A DNA stretch of 39,502 bases from Bacteroidales bacterium. Lineage in GTDB: Bacteria; Bacteroidota; Bacteroidia; Bacteroidales; UBA1715. Under the pieces are notes generated by a model. That model was not told the DNA's origin. It saw nothing but the letters and a program-made list of their open reading frames with translations, and searched no databases. The translations under genes and the position numbers were made by a program. The first letter of the stretch is position 1; each line of letters starts with the position of its first letter. Below, one piece after another: positions 25,912 through 33,780 of this stretch. The stretch lies in assembly GCA_017552705.1 (NCBI GenBank), contig JAFZOY010000032.1, positions 1 to 39,502 of the forward strand, read 5' to 3'.

Positions 25912-27354
25912 ATGGAAGATACGAATGTCCTTGACAATCTTGAATCCGAAGAATATAAATACGGATTTTCGTCGAATGTGGAGACCGACGTGTTTCCGCC
26001 CGGATTGGACGAGGACATAATCCGTCGTATTTCCGCAGTCAAAAATGAACCTGAATGGTTGTTGGAATTTCGTTTGAAGGCTTATCGCCAATGGATTACG
26101 ATGAAACATCCCACATGGGGACATTTGAAATTCGACATCCCTGATTTTCAAAGCATTAGTTACTACGCTCAGCCGAAGGACAAGGCGAAATACAATTCTC
26201 TTGACGAGGTTGACCCTGAAATAATCGACACGTTCAACAAATTGGGCATTCCGTTGGAGGAACAAAAAGTGCTTTCGGGCGTTGCCGTCGATGCGGTGTT
26301 CGACAGTGTGTCGGTTCACACGCAGTTTCGTGAGCAACTGAACGCGAAAGGTATCATTTTCTGTTCGTTCAGCGAGGCGGCACAAACATATCCCGATTTG
26401 GTGAAACAATATCTGGGCTCTGTCGTGCCTTCCACCGATAATTATTATGCCGCATTGAACGCCGCCGTGTTCAGCGACGGTTCGTTTGTGTATATTCCCA
26501 AGGGTGTTCGTTGTCCTGTGGAGTTATCGACGTATTTCCGTATAAATGCCTCAAAAACAGGGCAGTTCGAACGCACGTTGATTGTGGCTGACGAAGGCGC
26601 GTATGTGAGTTATTTGGAAGGTTGCACGGCTCCTATGCGTGACGAGAACCAACTTCACGCCGCCGTTGTGGAACTGGTTGCTATGGACAATGCAGAAATA
26701 AAATATTCCACTGTGCAAAACTGGTATGCCGGCGACAAGGATGGAAAAGGGGGAATCTACAATTTTGTGACGAAACGTGGACTGTGCAAGGGAAATAATT
26801 CAAAAATCTCGTGGACACAAGTCGAGACGGGCTCTGCCATTACGTGGAAATATCCAAGCACTGTGCTGAAAGGCGATAATTCTGTTTCGGAATTTTATTC
26901 CGTGGCTGTTACCAAGAACCTGCAACAGGCCGATACGGGAACAAAAATGATTCATATTGGCAAAAACACGAAAAGCACTATCATTTCGAAAGGTATTTCG
27001 TTGGGACGAAGTAACAACTCGTACCGAGGATTGGTCAAAGTTGGCAAAAATGCCGACAATGCGCATAATTTCTCGCAATGCGATTCGCTCCTGATTGGCT
27101 CCAATTGTGGTGCCCACACGTTCCCTGTGATAGACATTCAAAACAATACCGCCACGGTGGAACACGAAGCAACGACTTCAAAAATTGCCGACGACCAAAT
27201 TTTCTACTGCAACCAACGAGGACTCTCGACCGAAAGCGCCATGAGCTTGATTGTGAACGGCTTTGCGAAAGACGTTCTTACCCATTTGCCAATGGAATTT
27301 GCCATCGAGGCAAACAAATTGATTGCCATTTCGTTGGAAGGAAGTGTAGGATAA
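25912..27354 (+). CDS. sufB: Fe-S cluster assembly scaffold SufB
   Basis: 480 residues, full length. Scaffold of the SUF system; with SufC (ATPase) and SufD it builds Fe-S clusters and hands them to apoproteins in the cytoplasm. Identified by [64 protein letters not shown], and the C-terminal core [17 protein letters not shown] and [17 protein letters not shown]. SufD lacks several of these motifs. sufC and sufD normally follow in Bacteroidota, but here the next gene is an unrelated nuclease-like gene. Confidence 0.95.
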   Translation: MEDTNVLDNLESEEYKYGFSSNVETDVFPPGLDEDIIRRISAVKNEPEWLLEFRLKAYRQWITMKHPTWGHLKFDIPDFQSISYYAQPKDKAKYNSLDEVDPEIIDTFNKLGIPLEEQKVLSGVAVDAVFDSVSVHTQFREQLNAKGIIFCSFSEAAQTYPDLVKQYLGSVVPSTDNYYAALNAAVFSDGSFVYIPKGVRCPVELSTYFRINASKTGQFERTLIVADEGAYVSYLEGCTAPMRDENQLHAAVVELVAMDNAEIKYSTVQNWYAGDKDGKGGIYNFVTKRGLCKGNNSKISWTQVETGSAITWKYPSTVLKGDNSVSEFYSVAVTKNLQQADTGTKMIHIGKNTKSTIISKGISLGRSNNSYRGLVKVGKNADNAHNFSQCDSLLIGSNCGAHTFPVIDIQNNTATVEHEATTSKIADDQIFYCNQRGLSTESAMSLIVNGFAKDVLTHLPMEFAIEANKLIAISLEGSVG

Positions 27355-27380
27355 TTCCCTGAAAGTTTTCTGGAATTTTG
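27353..27380 (+). terminator. Possible weak terminator after sufB
   Basis: AATTCC (27353-27358) pairs with GGAATT (27372-27377), with an inner GAAA / TTTC (27361-27364 / 27367-27370). Only a short T-rich tail follows, so it is weak. Confidence 0.35.
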
Positions 27381-27411
27381 ATTATCGTGGAAAGTACAAT
27401 AGTATTTTTCC

Positions 27412-27419
27412 TATTTTTG
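27412..27419 (+). promoter_or_regulatory. -7 promoter element for the nuclease-like gene
   Basis: TATTTTTG matches TAnnTTTG perfectly and ends 7 nt before the ATG at 27427, giving a very short leader. Confidence 0.55.
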
Positions 27420-27426
27420 CCATATC

Positions 27427-28110
27427 ATGAAAGAAGAAAATGCAACACCGTACCCACAGCGGACGGAGGATATTTGTGATGTCGTTTGTGAACCCACAAC
27501 CGACTATGGGAAAACTATTGCTTATCAAGGAACTACAATTGCTAATGCCCTAAAGGATTACTACACGTTTCCCATGAATCGCGAAAAGGTTGATGTTTTG
27601 AAATGGATTGTGGCACAACCCGATTTTACAGAGTTACAACGATTTTCTACGGCAGAATACAAGATTTACACCTTATACACAAACCAATACGACGAAATAT
27701 TGAAAACGGGCGAAATACCCAATAATCTGCAAATTGCACAAAAGTTTGTTGCAAACGGATATGATGTGTTTCTGCTCTCGAATCCCAAGGCAACCAAAAG
27801 TGCCGACTTCATTATTTGCAAGCGAAATTGCCTGTACTATGTTGAAGGAAAGACTTCTACTGGAGGAAGTTCCATTGAACATCGATTTGAAAAAGGAGCA
27901 ACACAAGCGGACAGAATCGTTGTGAATTTTATTGGGGTGCCACAAACCAGTAAAATTACAGATTTAACCCAAAAAGTTTTTTTCAGCAACACAACCCTTA
28001 CGGAATTGATATTTTTCAAGGGACGGAGAATGATTGTAATAACAAGAACGGATTGTATTGCAAAAGATTTTGCGAAGAGATTCAAAAGAATATGGAACTC
28101 TAAAAAATAA
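27427..28110 (+). CDS. Unknown protein with PD-(D/E)XK nuclease-like C-terminal domain
   Basis: 227 residues, no signal peptide. The first about 90 residues are not recognised. From about 100 to 170 the layout is KFVANGYDVFLLSNP, then D127 (SADFII), then E140-G-K142 (YYVEGKTS), then Q160 (GATQADR). A D...ExK core with a later Q is the pattern of PD-(D/E)XK nucleases, and the GYDVFLL-x(n)-ADFI arrangement recalls the CdiA C-terminal tRNase-like domains found in contact-dependent toxins and at the ends of Bacteroidota phage/ICE proteins. Activity is inferred only. It lacks an N-terminal delivery domain. It has its own promoter and terminator and follows sufB where sufC would be expected. Confidence 0.7.
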   Translation: MKEENATPYPQRTEDICDVVCEPTTDYGKTIAYQGTTIANALKDYYTFPMNREKVDVLKWIVAQPDFTELQRFSTAEYKIYTLYTNQYDEILKTGEIPNNLQIAQKFVANGYDVFLLSNPKATKSADFIICKRNCLYYVEGKTSTGGSSIEHRFEKGATQADRIVVNFIGVPQTSKITDLTQKVFFSNTTLTELIFFKGRRMIVITRTDCIAKDFAKRFKRIWNSKK

Positions 28111-28230
28111 AAAAGGGATTTTGAAATCCCTTTTTTATGAGTTTTCTTGCCATAGCCGAAAACTCGCACGAACTTAATCGGCGTTTGCCCACGTGTTTCT
28201 AGACTTTCGTCTTCATTTTTCACCTAGGAC
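28105..28230 (-). ncRNA. Candidate small structured RNA
   Basis: Between the nuclease-like gene and the zinc-ribbon gene, the minus strand carries a perfect -7 element (TATATTTG, 28242-28235), then about 110 nt rich in hairpins, then the terminator at 28111-28136. Hairpins: GAC-TTTC-GTC (plus-strand 28202-28211) flanked by CTAG at 28199-28202 and 28224-28227; an 8-bp stem GAGTTTTC (28139-28146) / GAAAACTC (28158-28165); and an alternative pairing GCCGA (28155-28159) / TCGGC (28178-28182). A GTG-initiated frame from 28223 exists but runs into the antisense of the neighbouring gene, so a protein is unlikely. No Rfam family was recognised. Confidence 0.35.
28111..28136. terminator. Bidirectional terminator
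   Basis: AAAAGGGATTT (28111-28121) and AAATCCCTTTT (28124-28134) form an 11-bp stem with A on one side and T on the other side, so it can end transcription from both strands: the nuclease-like gene on plus and the candidate small RNA on minus. Confidence 0.88.
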
Positions 28231-28234
28231 GATG

Positions 28235-28242
28235 CAAATATA
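28235..28242 (-). promoter_or_regulatory. -7 promoter element of the candidate small RNA
   Basis: Minus-strand TATATTTG, a perfect TAnnTTTG, 20 nt past the stop of the zinc-ribbon gene on the same strand and not followed by a convincing gene. Confidence 0.45.
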
Positions 28243-28261
28243 CAACAACCGATTTCGTTTG

Positions 28262-28591
28262 TCAAGAGTTACTTGGCAATTTGGTTTCATCTTCCGAATC
28301 TCTACTATCTCCCCATTCTACAACTTTTGTTATGTTCCGGACATCACACATTTCGATCTCGTTTTTGCAGTGAGGGCAGATGTATGGATTCCAACGTTGT
28401 TTTTCTTCAAAATAGCCACCACATTCGCATTGCTTGTAAAGTGGTTCGTGGGCTTCCGGCTCATCGGGAGTCAGCAACTCCTTCCCACAACTTTCACAGT
28501 GCAGAATTATTGAATCTTGCACTTTCCCCTCACGCCATTCAAACGTTTTGCTACAATAAGGACAAGGGATTATAAAGGTTAGACCTGACAT
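28262..28591 (-). CDS. Small zinc-ribbon protein of unknown function
   Basis: 109 residues. Three CxxC-type knuckles are visible: CPYC (10-13), CESC (33-36) and CECGG (about 54-58), plus CPHC (about 71-74), arranged as two zinc ribbons of the kind that bind nucleic acid or protein. The tail is acidic (SRDSEDETK). No named family recognised. It begins MSGLTFIIPCPYC. Located between two unknown genes on the same strand; no clear promoter was seen beyond a one-mismatch TATGTTTT (minus strand, 28619-28612). Confidence 0.68.
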   Translation of the reverse strand: MSGLTFIIPCPYCSKTFEWREGKVQDSIILHCESCGKELLTPDEPEAHEPLYKQCECGGYFEEKQRWNPYICPHCKNEIEMCDVRNITKVVEWGDSRDSEDETKLPSNS

Positions 28592-28631
28592 TTTTCAAAA
28601 GGCTATAAATTAAAACATACGTTTTTATTAC

Positions 28632-29156
28632 TCACCACAACGAATAATCAATCCATTCATTTATTTTCTCCTTAATGAATTCGTTAGGATGCTCTTGTTT
28701 GTGACGCTGTTCTATTTTCTCAAGAATATCATCATTTACGGGTTTCCTATCCGAAACGAAACAACAATCGTCACAACTCACAATCACATCACGTTTTAAT
28801 TCTTCTGTGAATAGTTCCACCAATTCTTCTTTAGTAAAACACATTATGCGAGCGTCGATGTAGTTTTTTGTTTCCATTATGACCTTGTTCCATTCTTTCC
28901 CGCGCATTATTCGCAATATGTAATCCAAAACTTTCCCCTGCAACTGCATCCGATAGCCCCAATCAGGATGGTCTTCGGCATATCCGTCAAGAACGTTCAT
29001 AAGGTTTCCTCCTTTCTGAACGAAACCCGCAATGCGTTTGATTTTTTTGTCAAAAGGACTAAATGTCCATTCCACACAACCGCTATCCCAATACTCTTTG
29101 TTTTTCAAAACTCCCTTATATTCTTTTAAAGGCAAGTTAAATGGATACTTATTCAT
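28632..29156 (-). CDS. Unknown cytoplasmic protein
   Basis: 174 residues from the ATG at 29156 (a TTG three codons upstream, at 29165, is less likely). Not recognised. No signal peptide or membrane segment. Trp- and charge-rich: YWDSGCVEWTFSPFDKK, DHPDWGYRMQLQGK, then CDDCCFVSD and a Lys/Glu-rich end (INEWIDYSLW). The cluster C-D-D-C-C could bind metal. It lies 40 nt upstream of the zinc-ribbon gene on the same strand, so the two may be co-transcribed. Confidence 0.62.
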   Translation of the reverse strand: MNKYPFNLPLKEYKGVLKNKEYWDSGCVEWTFSPFDKKIKRIAGFVQKGGNLMNVLDGYAEDHPDWGYRMQLQGKVLDYILRIMRGKEWNKVIMETKNYIDARIMCFTKEELVELFTEELKRDVIVSCDDCCFVSDRKPVNDDILEKIEQRHKQEHPNEFIKEKINEWIDYSLW

Positions 29157-29274
29157 AGCTTTCAAATTTTAATTTTTCACAAAGAAAAACTCAACCTGTG
29201 CCAAAACAAGGCAGAGGTTTGAGATTTTTTCGGTTTTTTGCAAAATCTTGACTTTTTATCAGCCAAACATTTCA

Positions 29275-29282
29275 TACTTTTG
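29275..29282 (+). promoter_or_regulatory. -7 promoter element for the gene at 29307
   Basis: TACTTTTG matches TAnnTTTG perfectly. It ends 24 nt before the ATG at 29307 and excludes the in-frame TTG at 29238 as the start. Confidence 0.58.
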
Positions 29283-29306
29283 TTTTCGTTCTTATCAAAA
29301 GAAAAT

Positions 29307-29831
29307 ATGACTGTCAACGAGTTTATTCAGCAAATCAACGAGGAAGGTATCTACTTGAATATGGCGGAGAAGGTCGCTTTGATTGAGCATGGCGAGATTT
29401 CTGTGGATGATGTGTTTCGTATAGTGTTGAATAACAACGAACCCGAAGCGTTCTATGCGTGTTGGATATTGAATCACTACGTTGATAATCACAAATTTGC
29501 GTTAGAAAATAGTTTGAACGAGGCCGTTGAATTGTTACCCAACATAAAACGGTCTGGTTTGTTGCGGTTGGTTTTACGCTTGTTTGTGATTACTCCAAAT
29601 TGGAAAATTGAAAAACTTGGTCTTTTGTTGGATTTCTGCATCAACAGTTTAACGGATATGACAATCCCCGTAGGGGTAAAAACTCATGCAATGTCGATTA
29701 TTGACAGGATAGCCGAAACAGAGCCCGAAATACGCGATGAGGTTTTGCTTGTGGTTGAGGAAATTTACCCATATCTGTCAACAGGCGGGAAAAACAGGGC
29801 AGGGAAGATTATCAAAAAATATAAGAAATAG
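29307..29831 (+). CDS. Unknown all-helical (HEAT-like) protein
   Basis: 174 residues, no signal peptide. The sequence is a series of amphipathic helices (EAFYACWILNHYVDN, RSGLLRLVLRLFVITPNW, KTHAMSIIDRIAETEPEIRDEVLLVVEEIYPYL, ending in a basic GKNRAGKIIKKYKK), which looks like HEAT/armadillo-type repeats that mediate protein contacts. No named family recognised. The start at 29307 is chosen from the promoter position and the natural MTVNEFIQQIN beginning. Confidence 0.65.
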   Translation: MTVNEFIQQINEEGIYLNMAEKVALIEHGEISVDDVFRIVLNNNEPEAFYACWILNHYVDNHKFALENSLNEAVELLPNIKRSGLLRLVLRLFVITPNWKIEKLGLLLDFCINSLTDMTIPVGVKTHAMSIIDRIAETEPEIRDEVLLVVEEIYPYLSTGGKNRAGKIIKKYKK

Positions 29832-29918
29832 TGTGCTGAAGGAAAACTTGCCGTGGTAGTTGCACGTCTGTTTTTCCAAAAAAATCAAAATTACGGTGCT
29901 CTGCCCAAATAAAATCAA

Positions 29919-29926
29919 TATATTTG
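29919..29926 (+). promoter_or_regulatory. -7 promoter element for the ROK kinase
   Basis: TATATTTG matches TAnnTTTG perfectly, 16 nt before the ATG at 29943. Confidence 0.6.
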
Positions 29927-29942
29927 TTCAAAATATATGTGT

Positions 29943-30902
29943 ATGAAACAAATTACTGTAGGAATTGATATCGGTGGAACAAACACCGCAATTGGCTTTG
30001 TTGACAGAGATGGAAATTGTCTGTTTGAAACAAGTATCCCCACTAAAGAGTTCGAAGAAATCGGTCCGTATATGAAGAACCTTTGCTCGTTGATTCAAAA
30101 CGAGTTACAGAAACATGCTGATTGCCAGCTCATGGGCATTGGTATTGGCGCGCCGAATGCAAATTATCATAGAGGAACGATAGAGGAAGCACCGAATCTG
30201 AGTTGGAAAGGTACGGTGCAATTCTGTAAACTGATGGGTGAGTATTTCCCGAATGTGAAAATCGCCATCACCAACGACGCAAATGCTGCCGCTATGGGCG
30301 AAATGATTTATGGCGCAGCCAAAGGCTTGACCGATTTTGTGGTGATTACGTTGGGAACAGGCGTAGGAAGCGGTATCGTGGTGAATGGAGATTTAGTGTA
30401 TGGCCACGATGGCTTTGCCGGCGAAGTGGGACATACAACTGTGTTCCCCGATGGACGCGAATGTGGTTGCGGAAAAAAAGGCTGCTTGGAGGCTTACGCT
30501 TCGGCATCGGGTATCACACGCACCGTTACAGAACTTCTTGCCCAAACAAAGACACCTTCACCTCTTCGTGATATTCCATTCAACAAACTCACGTCGTACG
30601 ATGTTTTCAAGGCATATCAGGCAGGCGATGAGATTGCAAAGGAAACGTTTGAATATACGGGAAAAATTCTTGGTATAAAATTCGCCGATGTTGTGTGCCA
30701 CACAAGCCCGTCGCATATATTTTTGTTTGGCGGACCTGCAAAAGCGGGCGATGCAATCATACGACCTGCAAAACAATCGATGGAGGAATATCTTTTGCCG
30801 ATTTTCAAGAACAAAATCAAAATCCAGTTGAGTGGTTTGATGGATAAAAATGCCGCTGTTCTCGGAGCAAGTGCATTAGCTTGGAAAGAGTTGGAAAAGT
30901 AG
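29943..30902 (+). CDS. ROK-family sugar kinase, probably glucokinase
   Basis: 319 residues, cytoplasmic. Phosphorylates a hexose at the expense of ATP, most likely glucose, feeding glycolysis. Phosphate motif GIDIGGTNTAIGFVD at the start, catalytic region TNDANAAAMGE, GLTDFVVITLGTGVGSGIV, GEVGHTTV, and the ROK zinc site ECGCGKKGCLEAYAS. It lacks the helix-turn-helix of ROK repressors, so it is an enzyme. An ATG two codons upstream (29937) is an alternative start. It is followed by a strong terminator. Confidence 0.93.
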   Translation: MKQITVGIDIGGTNTAIGFVDRDGNCLFETSIPTKEFEEIGPYMKNLCSLIQNELQKHADCQLMGIGIGAPNANYHRGTIEEAPNLSWKGTVQFCKLMGEYFPNVKIAITNDANAAAMGEMIYGAAKGLTDFVVITLGTGVGSGIVVNGDLVYGHDGFAGEVGHTTVFPDGRECGCGKKGCLEAYASASGITRTVTELLAQTKTPSPLRDIPFNKLTSYDVFKAYQAGDEIAKETFEYTGKILGIKFADVVCHTSPSHIFLFGGPAKAGDAIIRPAKQSMEEYLLPIFKNKIKIQLSGLMDKNAAVLGASALAWKELEK

Positions 30903-30928
30903 CATTTTAGAACACAAATTTGAATAAG

Positions 30929-30956
30929 AAGCGGAGTTCGTATCTCCGCTTTTTTT
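30929..30956 (+). terminator. Intrinsic terminator after the ROK kinase
   Basis: AAGCGGAG (30929-30936) / CTCCGCTT (30944-30951), 8-bp perfect stem, 7-nt loop, then a T run. It begins 26 nt after the stop codon. Confidence 0.92.
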
Positions 30957-31079
30957 ATGCCGAAAAATTCACGTTATTAACAAATAAACGCGTTGAAATA
31001 CAAAGTGTTATGCTGAGTTAAAAAGAGTAAATACTAATAACTTTCAACAGAAAAAAATACTCTCAATTTGTATATGTTA

Positions 31080-31199
31080 TAATTTTGATACGCTAAAAGA
31101 AATCGGAAAATTTTTGATTGCTTTTGGTGGCAAAAATTGGTCAAAAGCCAATGTACAAACGGATAAAAAGTAGTTCAAAGTATAAAAAAATTATAAGCA
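31080..31199 (+). promoter_or_regulatory. Promoter element and long leader of nrdD
   Basis: TAATTTTG (31080-31087) is a perfect -7 match. It leaves a leader of about 110 nt, the longest in this window. In it ATTGCTTTTG (31117-31126) can pair with CAAAAGCCAAT (31142-31152) with one bulged base, and TTTTTG (31111-31116) can compete for CAAAAA (31131-31136). No known riboswitch or NrdR box was recognised. The rest of 30957-31079 is A/T-rich with nothing else seen. Confidence 0.4.
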
Positions 31200-33311
31200 A
31201 TGGGAGTATCAGAAATTAAAATCGTTAAGCGTGATGGTTCAAAGGAACCGTTTTCAATCGAAAAGATCAAATATGCAGTAAGCAAAGCATTTCTTTCGGT
31301 TGGTAGTTACGCCACCGACGACGACCTCGCAGGCGTGTTGAGCCGTGTGCATGTTGCCGATGGCATGAGTGTTGAAGAAATTCAAAATCAAGTGGAAGTG
31401 GCGCTTATGGCCGAACGATACTATTCTGTTGCTAAAAGTTATATGCTGTATCGCCAAAAACACATGGAAGACCGCGAAGACCGCGAAAAATTGAGTTTCT
31501 TGGTGAGCTATTGCAATGCATCGAATGCCGCAACAGGTTCTAAATACGATGCAAATGCCAATGTTGAAAAGAAAAACATCGCAACGTTGATTGGCGAACT
31601 TCCAAAATCGAACTTCATCCGTTTGAATCGTCGTTTGCTTACCGACCGTTTGAAAGAATTGTATGGTAAGGAATTGGCTGACAAGTATTTGTACATGCTT
31701 ACAAATCACTTTGTGTATAAAAACGATGAAACGTCGATGGCAAACTATTGTGCTTCAATCACTATGTATCCGTGGTTGTTGAAAGGCACTATGGATGTGG
31801 GCGGTAACTCAAAGGCTCCCACAAACTTGAAGGCATTCTGCGGTGGTTTCATCAATATGGTGTTCATCGTGTCAAGTATGTTGAGCGGTGCCTGCGCTAC
31901 TCCTGAGTTCCTTATGTACATGAACTATTTCATTGAAAAGGAATATGGCGAAGATTACTATTTGCGTGCCGACGAAGTTGTTGATTTGTCGATAAAACAA
32001 CGCACAATCGCAAAAGTTATAGATGATTGCTTCGAACAGGTTGTGTATTCTATCAACCAGCCAACTGGTGCAAGAAACTTCCAGGCTGTGTTCTGGAATA
32101 TTTCATACTACGATAAGTATTATTTCCAAAGCATTTTCGGCGAGTTCTACTTCCCTGATGGAACTCAACCACATTGGGAATCACTTTCTTGGTTGCAGAA
32201 ACGTTTCATGAAATGGTTCAACCAGGAACGTACGAAAGCTGTGTTGACATTCCCTGTTGAAACAATGGCATTGCTTACAAAAGATGGCGATGTGATGGAT
32301 GAAGAATGGGGCGATTTCACAGCCGAAATGTATGCCGAAGGCCACTCGTTCTTTACATATATGAGCGACAATGCCGATTCATTGGCTTCATGCTGCCGTT
32401 TGCGTAACGAAATCCAAGACAACGGTTTCAGCTACACACTTGGCGCCGGAGGTGTTTCCACAGGTTCTAAGAGCGTGTTGACAATCAACTTGAACCGTTG
32501 TATTCAGTATGCGGTTAAAAACAATATGCACTATTTGAGCTTCTTGGAAACTGTTGTTGATTTGGTTCACAAAGTTCAGATTGGTTACAACGAAAACTTG
32601 AAGAATTTGAAGGAACAAGGCATGTTGCCATTGTTCGATGCAGGCTATATCAACATCAACCGTCAATATTTGACTATCGGTGTGAATGGTTTGGTTGAGG
32701 CAGCAGAATTCCTTGGCATTGAAATCAATGACAATCCTCAATATGTGGAATTTGTACAGAACGTGCTTGGTTTGGTTGAAAAATACAACAAGAAATATCG
32801 TACAAAAGATATGATGTTCAACTGCGAAATGATTCCTGCGGAAAATGTGGGTGTAAAACACGCTAAATGGGATCGTGAAGATGGTTATGTGGTTCCTCGC
32901 GACTGCTACAACTCATATTTCTACATTGTTGAGGACGATTCATTGAACATTATCGATAAATTCCGTCTGCACGGACGTAAATATATCCAGCACCTTACAG
33001 GTGGTTCCGCATTGCATGCGAATTTGGAAAGCCACCTTACTAAGGAACAATACCGTCAGTTGCTTCGCGTGGCTACGCACGAAGGTTGTAACTACTTCAC
33101 GTTCAATATTCCAAACACAATCTGCAACGATTGTAAGAAGATTGACAAACGCTACTTGAAGGAATGTCCTCATTGCCATAGCACCAATGTTGATTATTTG
33201 ACGCGTGTGATTGGATATATGAAACGTGTGTCTAATTTCTCGGCAGCTCGTCAGGCAGAGGCAAAACGCCGCTACTATGCGAGCGAAAAACAATTCGTAC
33301 TCGACTTGTAA
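31200..33311 (+). CDS. nrdD: Anaerobic (class III) ribonucleoside-triphosphate reductase
   Basis: 703 residues. Makes deoxyribonucleotides from ribonucleoside triphosphates without oxygen, using a glycyl radical. N-terminal ATP-cone (about 5-95, KIVKRDGSKEPFSIEKI) for allosteric control; catalytic barrel with GGFINMVFIVSSMLSG, MNYFIEKEYGEDYY and LTGGSALHANLES; C-terminal zinc site CNDC...CPHC; then the glycyl-radical motif RVIGYM with G672. All expected parts are present. The enzyme is destroyed by oxygen, so it fits an anaerobe. Its stop overlaps the start of nrdG by one base (TAATG). Confidence 0.96.
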   Translation: MGVSEIKIVKRDGSKEPFSIEKIKYAVSKAFLSVGSYATDDDLAGVLSRVHVADGMSVEEIQNQVEVALMAERYYSVAKSYMLYRQKHMEDREDREKLSFLVSYCNASNAATGSKYDANANVEKKNIATLIGELPKSNFIRLNRRLLTDRLKELYGKELADKYLYMLTNHFVYKNDETSMANYCASITMYPWLLKGTMDVGGNSKAPTNLKAFCGGFINMVFIVSSMLSGACATPEFLMYMNYFIEKEYGEDYYLRADEVVDLSIKQRTIAKVIDDCFEQVVYSINQPTGARNFQAVFWNISYYDKYYFQSIFGEFYFPDGTQPHWESLSWLQKRFMKWFNQERTKAVLTFPVETMALLTKDGDVMDEEWGDFTAEMYAEGHSFFTYMSDNADSLASCCRLRNEIQDNGFSYTLGAGGVSTGSKSVLTINLNRCIQYAVKNNMHYLSFLETVVDLVHKVQIGYNENLKNLKEQGMLPLFDAGYININRQYLTIGVNGLVEAAEFLGIEINDNPQYVEFVQNVLGLVEKYNKKYRTKDMMFNCEMIPAENVGVKHAKWDREDGYVVPRDCYNSYFYIVEDDSLNIIDKFRLHGRKYIQHLTGGSALHANLESHLTKEQYRQLLRVATHEGCNYFTFNIPNTICNDCKKIDKRYLKECPHCHSTNVDYLTRVIGYMKRVSNFSAARQAEAKRRYYASEKQFVLDL

Positions 33312-33778
33312 TGCTCAAGTATTACAATTACGATATTGTTTTTGCAGAAATCCCGAAAGAAGTTACTTTGGCCATCAACATAACGAATTGTCCAAATCGT
33401 TGTGTTGGTTGCCATAGTGCATATTTACAAGAGGATATCGGTGTGGTTTTGGACGAGACGGAACTGCGCCGAATAGTTGATATGTATTCCAAGGATATCA
33501 CGTGCGTGTGTTTTATGGGCGGTGATGCGGAACCCGAAGCTGTGGAACAACTCGCATGGTTTGTCCGAAAACAATTCCCTTCGTTGAAAACTGCATGGTA
33601 TTCCGGAAAGGCTGTACTGAGCGACAAAATCTCAGCCACCTCGTTTCAGTATATTAAACTTGGCGGCTACGATGCTTCGAAAGGTCCGCTGAACAATCCC
33701 AACACAAACCAACGACTGTATAGTGTGGATGCGTCGGGTGAGTTCACCGATATCACTCAGTTGTTCTGGAAAAAATAA
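33311..33778 (+). CDS. nrdG: Anaerobic ribonucleotide reductase activating protein
   Basis: 155 residues. Radical SAM activase that installs the glycyl radical on NrdD using S-adenosylmethionine and a 4Fe-4S cluster. The cluster motif CxxxCxxC is seen as C27-C31-C34 (CPNRCVGCHS), followed by the SAM-binding GGDAEPE region. Translationally coupled to nrdD through TAATG. Its stop is 2 nt from the stop of the convergent DUF3108 gene. Confidence 0.94.
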   Translation: MLKYYNYDIVFAEIPKEVTLAINITNCPNRCVGCHSAYLQEDIGVVLDETELRRIVDMYSKDITCVCFMGGDAEPEAVEQLAWFVRKQFPSLKTAWYSGKAVLSDKISATSFQYIKLGGYDASKGPLNNPNTNQRLYSVDASGEFTDITQLFWKK

Positions 33779-33780
33779 TC

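Noticed and set aside
28139..28165. 8-bp hairpin considered as a second terminator
   Set aside because: No T run follows on either strand and the real bidirectional terminator is adjacent.
27837..28223. Minus-strand open frame beginning at a GTG just after a perfect -7 element
   Set aside because: Only the first 35 or so codons are in the intergenic gap; it passes through the terminator and runs antisense to the nuclease-like gene. The region is better explained as a possible small RNA.
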